The translations under genes and the position numbers were made by a program. The notes under the pieces were generated by a model, which was not told where the DNA came from, did no database searches, and saw only the letters and a program-made list of their open reading frames with translations. Shown here one piece after another: positions 44,117 through 46,593 of a stretch of 46,593 nucleotides of DNA (its first letter is position 1; every line of letters begins with the position of its first letter). The DNA is from an uncultured bacterium (GTDB taxonomy: Bacteria > Cyanobacteriota > Vampirovibrionia > Gastranaerophilales > Gastranaerophilaceae), in the NCBI GenBank assembly GCA_902774905.1, contig CACYKF010000008.1, positions 1 to 46,593 on the forward strand, in the 5' to 3' direction.

Positions 44117-44350
44117 TTTTCTTTCCTTTTCTTTTTACTACTGCCTGTTACCCCTTTCGCAACTTGCGTTTTATATGGCAACTTGAGGATTTTTATAACT
44201 TGTCTGTTAGTGTTATTCCGCCTGTCAAATCAAAGATTTGTTCGTTCATTTCGCTTATGCTTCATTCACAACGGCGGAGATATTATGTTTCGTGCCCTGC
44301 TCGCTTCGCTCTCGCGAACCGACACCGGCACTTCACATCGGCTTAGCCTT
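44117..44350. other. Unusually long rplD-rplC intercistronic gap
   Basis: Most bacteria have only a few nucleotides here. The stretch contains short GC-rich repeat-like pieces (TTCGCTTCGCTCTCGCGAA, ACCGACACCGGCACTTC) and no supported gene. It appears to be another repeat insertion in the operon. Confidence 0.5.
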
Positions 44351-44986
44351 TTAATTCCATTTGGTTCTTGTAGGAACAATTGTAACCAATCTTCCTTCGC
44401 AACCCGGAACTGAACCTTTTACTAAAACTAAACCGTTGTCAGCATCAACTTTAACAAGTTTAAGTTTAGTAATTGTAACTCTTTCATTACCCATGTTACC
44501 TGCCATTCTTTTGCCTTTGATAACACGAGAAGGAGTTGTACCTGCGCCGATTGAACCGGGTTCTCTGTGGTTTTTAGAACCGTGAGCCATAGGTCCTCTG
44601 CCAAAGTTCCATCTCTTTACTGTACCTTGGAAGCCTTTACCTATTGATTTGCCTGTTACATCGACTTTTTCAACATTATCTAATACAGAAAGTTCAACTT
44701 TATCACCTACTTTGAAATCAGCAGGATTATCAACTCTAAACTCTTGTAAGTGTCTGTAATTTGATAAGTTGTTTTTCTTGAAATGACCTAATTGAGCCTT
44801 TGTCAAATGTTTTTCTTTGGCTGCAATCGTTCCTACCTGAATAGCATTGTAACCGTCAGTTTCAACTGTCTTTACCTGAGTAACAACAGTTTCATCAACT
44901 TTGATTACGGTTACCGGAACTGCCAAACCATTTTCGTCAAAGATTTGAGTCATTCCGACTTTTTTACCAATTACACCTATTGTCAT
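44351..44986 (-). CDS. rplC: 50S ribosomal protein L3
   Basis: L3 is an early assembly protein near the peptidyl transferase centre. The 211-aa protein begins MTIGVIGKKVGMTQIFDENG and contains FQGTVKRWNFGRGPMAHGSK and RMAGNMGNERVTI. Confidence 0.97.
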   Translation of the reverse strand: MTIGVIGKKVGMTQIFDENGLAVPVTVIKVDETVVTQVKTVETDGYNAIQVGTIAAKEKHLTKAQLGHFKKNNLSNYRHLQEFRVDNPADFKVGDKVELSVLDNVEKVDVTGKSIGKGFQGTVKRWNFGRGPMAHGSKNHREPGSIGAGTTPSRVIKGKRMAGNMGNERVTITKLKLVKVDADNGLVLVKGSVPGCEGRLVTIVPTRTKWN

Positions 44987-45219
44987 AATTTTTTCCTTTC
45001 CATGCTCATCCTACTTGGTGCAGAATATATCTGCCTCTTGAACCTTACAACCTTTTTGGTTTTCTTTATAAAGTCCGTTTTTTTTCAGAATTGCACATTT
45101 TTCGCTTGTGAGCGCTACCTTTTTCTTTACCTTTTGAGGATTTAACCTCACACCGCTACGGGTGCCGTAGATCACATTATGTTGCATAATGCTATTAAAT
45201 TTTCAATTTCGGCTGTTGA
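44987..45219 (-). other. rpsJ-rplC gap with hairpins
   Basis: The 233-nt gap holds GAGG-ATTTAA-CCTC and CTACGG-GTG-CCGTAG hairpins and no gene. It could attenuate or process the transcript, but no known leader motif is recognised. Confidence 0.4.
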
Positions 45220-45540
45220 TTATAATTTTACTTCAATATCAACGCCTGCAGGTAAATCTAATCTACTTAACTCTTCAGTTGTCTGTTGAGTCGGATCGTA
45301 TATATCAATAATACGCTTATGAGTTCTCATTTCGAAATGTTCACGAGATTTTTTATCTACATGTGGTGAACGCAAAACGCAATATATACGCCTTTTTGTA
45401 GGTAAAGGAATAGGTCCGGCTACTTTAGCGTCTGTTCTTTTCGCTGTTTCTACAATTTTTTCAGCGGATACATCAATAAGTTTGTGGTCATAAGCCTTTA
45501 AACAAACTCTGATTCTTGATTTTTTTGTGCTGTTTGCCAT
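45220..45540 (-). CDS. rpsJ: 30S ribosomal protein S10
   Basis: S10 belongs to the 30S head and doubles as NusE in antitermination. The 106-aa protein has [20 protein letters not shown] and [21 protein letters not shown] chose ATG 45540 with AAAGGA 9 nt upstream; the frame extends 14 codons further, but the in-frame ATG at 45549 lies directly against the Shine-Dalgarno. It is the first gene of the operon; tuf and fusA are not upstream. Confidence 0.96.
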   Translation of the reverse strand: MANSTKKSRIRVCLKAYDHKLIDVSAEKIVETAKRTDAKVAGPIPLPTKRRIYCVLRSPHVDKKSREHFEMRTHKRIIDIYDPTQQTTEELSRLDLPAGVDIEVKL

Positions 45541-45658
45541 CTTTAGCATTCCTTTATATTTTCTATGTACTACTTGAACCAAAAGCCCCGAAAAAGCCTT
45601 TGTTTCGTACCCAAAATTGCTATTTTACATACTTCGGACATTATTTTTGAGTATAACT

Positions 45659-45687
45659 ATACTATGACAAACAAAATTCACTGTCAA
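45659..45687 (-). promoter_or_regulatory. Promoter of the S10 ribosomal protein operon
   Basis: A perfect TTGACA and TAGTAT are 17 nt apart on the minus strand, about 120 nt before rpsJ. No other strong promoter is seen within the operon gaps. Confidence 0.7.
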
Positions 45688-45716
45688 CAAGCATTTTACA
45701 TGATTGTAAAGAATTA

Positions 45717-46061
45717 TTAATTATTATTTATTTTTTGCCAGCCGTAAGCCTGCTTAGAAATTCCGTCAAAAATTTCTATTAATTCAGCATACTTATCAAT
45801 AGAAATTATTTTCAAATCCTTGGACAATCGGAGAAAAAGGTATATTAATTGTATATTTTCAATAATTTTACCAATTTGAACAGATTTATCAACACTTGAA
45901 TTTGCTTTATAAATTAAAACAATAACTTCAATAGCCGCATTTTGTATTCGTTCACCCAAAGAATATTTATATTCACGCGGGAAATGATTAATCATATTAA
46001 CAAGCCTGAAAAAAGCATCGTAAGAAGCCTTATAAATTAATAAATGTTGATATTGAGCCAT
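45717..46061 (-). CDS. avd: Avd-type four-helix-bundle protein of a diversity-generating retroelement
   Basis: In DGRs the Avd protein forms a pentameric basic barrel that binds the reverse transcriptase and template RNA during mutagenic retrohoming. The 114-aa product shows the family pattern: IYKASYDAFFRLVNMINHFP, REYKYSLGERIQNAAIEVI, LIYKANSS, LFLRLSKDLKIISIDKYAEL and a terminal GWQK. It lacks the IPSNIAEG motif typical of the related S23/23S-intervening-sequence proteins. A DGR-like template repeat lies just upstream on the same strand. AGGATG precedes the ATG. No reverse transcriptase follows; the next gene is rpsJ. Confidence 0.82.
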   Translation of the reverse strand: MAQYQHLLIYKASYDAFFRLVNMINHFPREYKYSLGERIQNAAIEVIVLIYKANSSVDKSVQIGKIIENIQLIYLFLRLSKDLKIISIDKYAELIEIFDGISKQAYGWQKINNN

Positions 46062-46074
46062 ATTTACATCCTAT

Positions 46075-46111
46075 AAAAAAAAGCGGTCAAAATTTGTATA
46101 AATTTTGACCG
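46075..46111 (-). terminator. Rho-independent terminator between template repeat and avd
   Basis: CGGTCAAAATTT/AAATTTTGACCG is a perfect 12-bp stem with a 4-nt loop followed by eight T on the minus strand. It would end a template RNA transcript before avd. Confidence 0.88.
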
Positions 46112-46131
46112 TGCGAAAATATATAATAAAA

Positions 46132-46281
46132 ACAAAATTTATCACCGACACAAACAGCCCTAAAGCTCGAATTGTTGCGGTTGTTGTTGTTCCTGTTCGA
46201 GTTCGAACTGTTGAAGTTCCGGTTGTACGCGTTGTTGGCACTTTTCTCACTACCTGACCACAAGTTGTACCAAGAGGAGCA
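46132..46281 (-). ncRNA. DGR template repeat (TR), adenine-rich, boundaries approximate
   Basis: Read on the minus strand from 46281, one frame gives CSSWYNLWSGSEK, then SANNAYNRNFNSSNSNR, then NNNNRNNSSFRAVCVGDKF. Twelve AAC codons and one AAT lie within 46171-46236. AAC runs in a lectin-like W-S-G-S...FRAVCV frame are the hallmark of DGR templates, because adenine mutagenesis of AAC reaches many residues without stops. A TAA directly precedes the frame, so this copy is not part of a protein gene, as expected for a TR rather than a VR. It lies immediately upstream of a terminator and avd. Confidence 0.85.
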
Positions 46282-46304
46282 TTACAATGGTCTAAAATCG
46301 CACA

Positions 46305-46320
46305 TCCCGAATGCTCGGGA
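46305..46320. repeat. TCCCGA-ATGC-TCGGGA palindrome
   Basis: This short relative of the TCCCGAA palindromes in the ribosomal operon lies next to the template repeat. Confidence 0.5.
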
Positions 46321-46593
46321 ATAGCGATGCCTGGCAAAAGCCAAACCTTTAGTTGCTCAAACACAACTGCCATTGACGTGATAAAAAAGGTACACCTTGC
46401 TACACCTTGGCATAAACAAGCTCTGACCTGTTTTTATCAATATTTTCCACATATTACTCCATGAATTTCATCAAACCAAAATATAAAGTATTACAAGCGG
46501 GAGAGGGCGTGATACAAAACCCTCTTTTAAACCCGCCATTTTTATTTTGTCATTGCGAGAAAATCTTTGATTTTCGTGGCAATCCCATTATTT
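46321..46593. other. Right-edge region without a recognised gene
   Basis: On the minus strand this is upstream of the template repeat, so it may hold its promoter; none is obvious. AAGGTGTAGCAAGGTGTA is a short direct repeat near 46395. AGAGGG/CCCTCT near 46502-46525 forms a stem. 46551-46583 is an ATTGCGAGAAAATC/GATTTTCGTGGCAAT palindrome of a type common in dispersed repeats. A reverse transcriptase gene could start beyond the edge. Confidence 0.4.

Noticed and set aside
44183..44413. Plus-strand frames in the rplD-rplC gap
   Set aside because: They cross repeat-like pieces, lack start signals and overlap rplC in antisense.
45717..46061. Reading the four-helix-bundle gene as an S23/23S rRNA intervening-sequence protein
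   Set aside because: It lacks the IPSNIAEG motif, and its FPREYKYSLG...GWQK pattern plus the adjacent template repeat fit Avd better.
46071..46373. A 100-aa open frame on the minus strand through the template repeat
   Set aside because: It reads the AAC runs out of frame as threonines, has no family match that I can see, and ends inside the terminator. The lectin-like frame fits a DGR template.
1..46593. tRNA genes and CRISPR arrays
   Set aside because: I looked for T-loop-like GTTCRANNC sequences and for regularly spaced direct repeats on both strands by eye and found none that fold or repeat convincingly.

Overview
The window looks like AT-rich chromosomal DNA from a Gram-negative-type bacterium. 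lpxA, a GT9 heptosyltransferase-like gene and a TolC-family outer membrane protein imply an outer membrane with lipid A. My best guess is a non-photosynthetic cyanobacterial relative (Gastranaerophilales/Melainabacteria-like). This rests on recall of the 751-aa 'MGLAASQARFLG' protein type, degenerate heptanucleotide repeats like those of cyanobacteria, and the overall gene set. It is an inference, not a proof.

Layout. 1-49 is the 5' end of a 16S rRNA gene (minus strand) with two promoters upstream, divergent from purB. 1.9-6.8 kb (minus): a small duplicated-motif protein coupled to murA, a GH57/DUF3536 protein and a secreted protein. 7.1-11.7 kb (plus): a SWIM-SNF2 helicase and an unknown protein with a sigma-28-like promoter. 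11.7-15.3 kb: lpxA, a GT9 gene, a FliA/WhiG-type sigma factor and Hsp20. 15.5-16.0 kb: a GC-richer, hairpin-filled insertion bounded by 25-bp terminal inverted repeats. 16.2-19.5 kb (minus): prfB with its programmed frameshift, an ICMT-like membrane protein and aroC. 19.7-22.6 kb: a single-chain nuclease-methylase-specificity restriction enzyme. 22.6-29.7 kb: recJ, an acyl-CoA-ligase-like adenylating enzyme, and a fusion of a periplasmic binding domain to TolC. 30.3-34.2 kb: a 751-aa axial-like protein, a 76-aa membrane/coiled-coil protein and a lone phage-type large terminase. Then alaS, a repeat-filled 0.9 kb gap, and an S10-spc ribosomal protein run (rpsJ to rpsN, minus strand) whose intercistronic gaps carry palindromic repeats. 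The spc half stops abruptly after rpsN.

Most interesting: at the right edge the minus strand carries what reads as a diversity-generating retroelement (DGR). It has an adenine-rich template repeat (12 AAC codons and one AAT in a C-type-lectin-like frame), a strong Rho-independent terminator directly after it, and an Avd-type four-helix-bundle gene. The reverse transcriptase and the variable target gene are not in the window.

Second: the unknown genes at 10506 and 32534 share an almost identical promoter (AAGTTTTTA-N9-GCCGTAA, same spacing) that resembles a sigma-28/FliA promoter, and a FliA/WhiG-type sigma factor gene lies at 13955. This suggests a small regulon of surface or axial proteins.

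Third: several families of dispersed palindromic repeats occur, including a two-copy multi-hairpin element with compensatory stem changes. Three genes (purB, prfB and the GT9 gene) lack a Shine-Dalgarno sequence and have TAAAAT 6-9 nt before the ATG, which suggests leaderless mRNAs.
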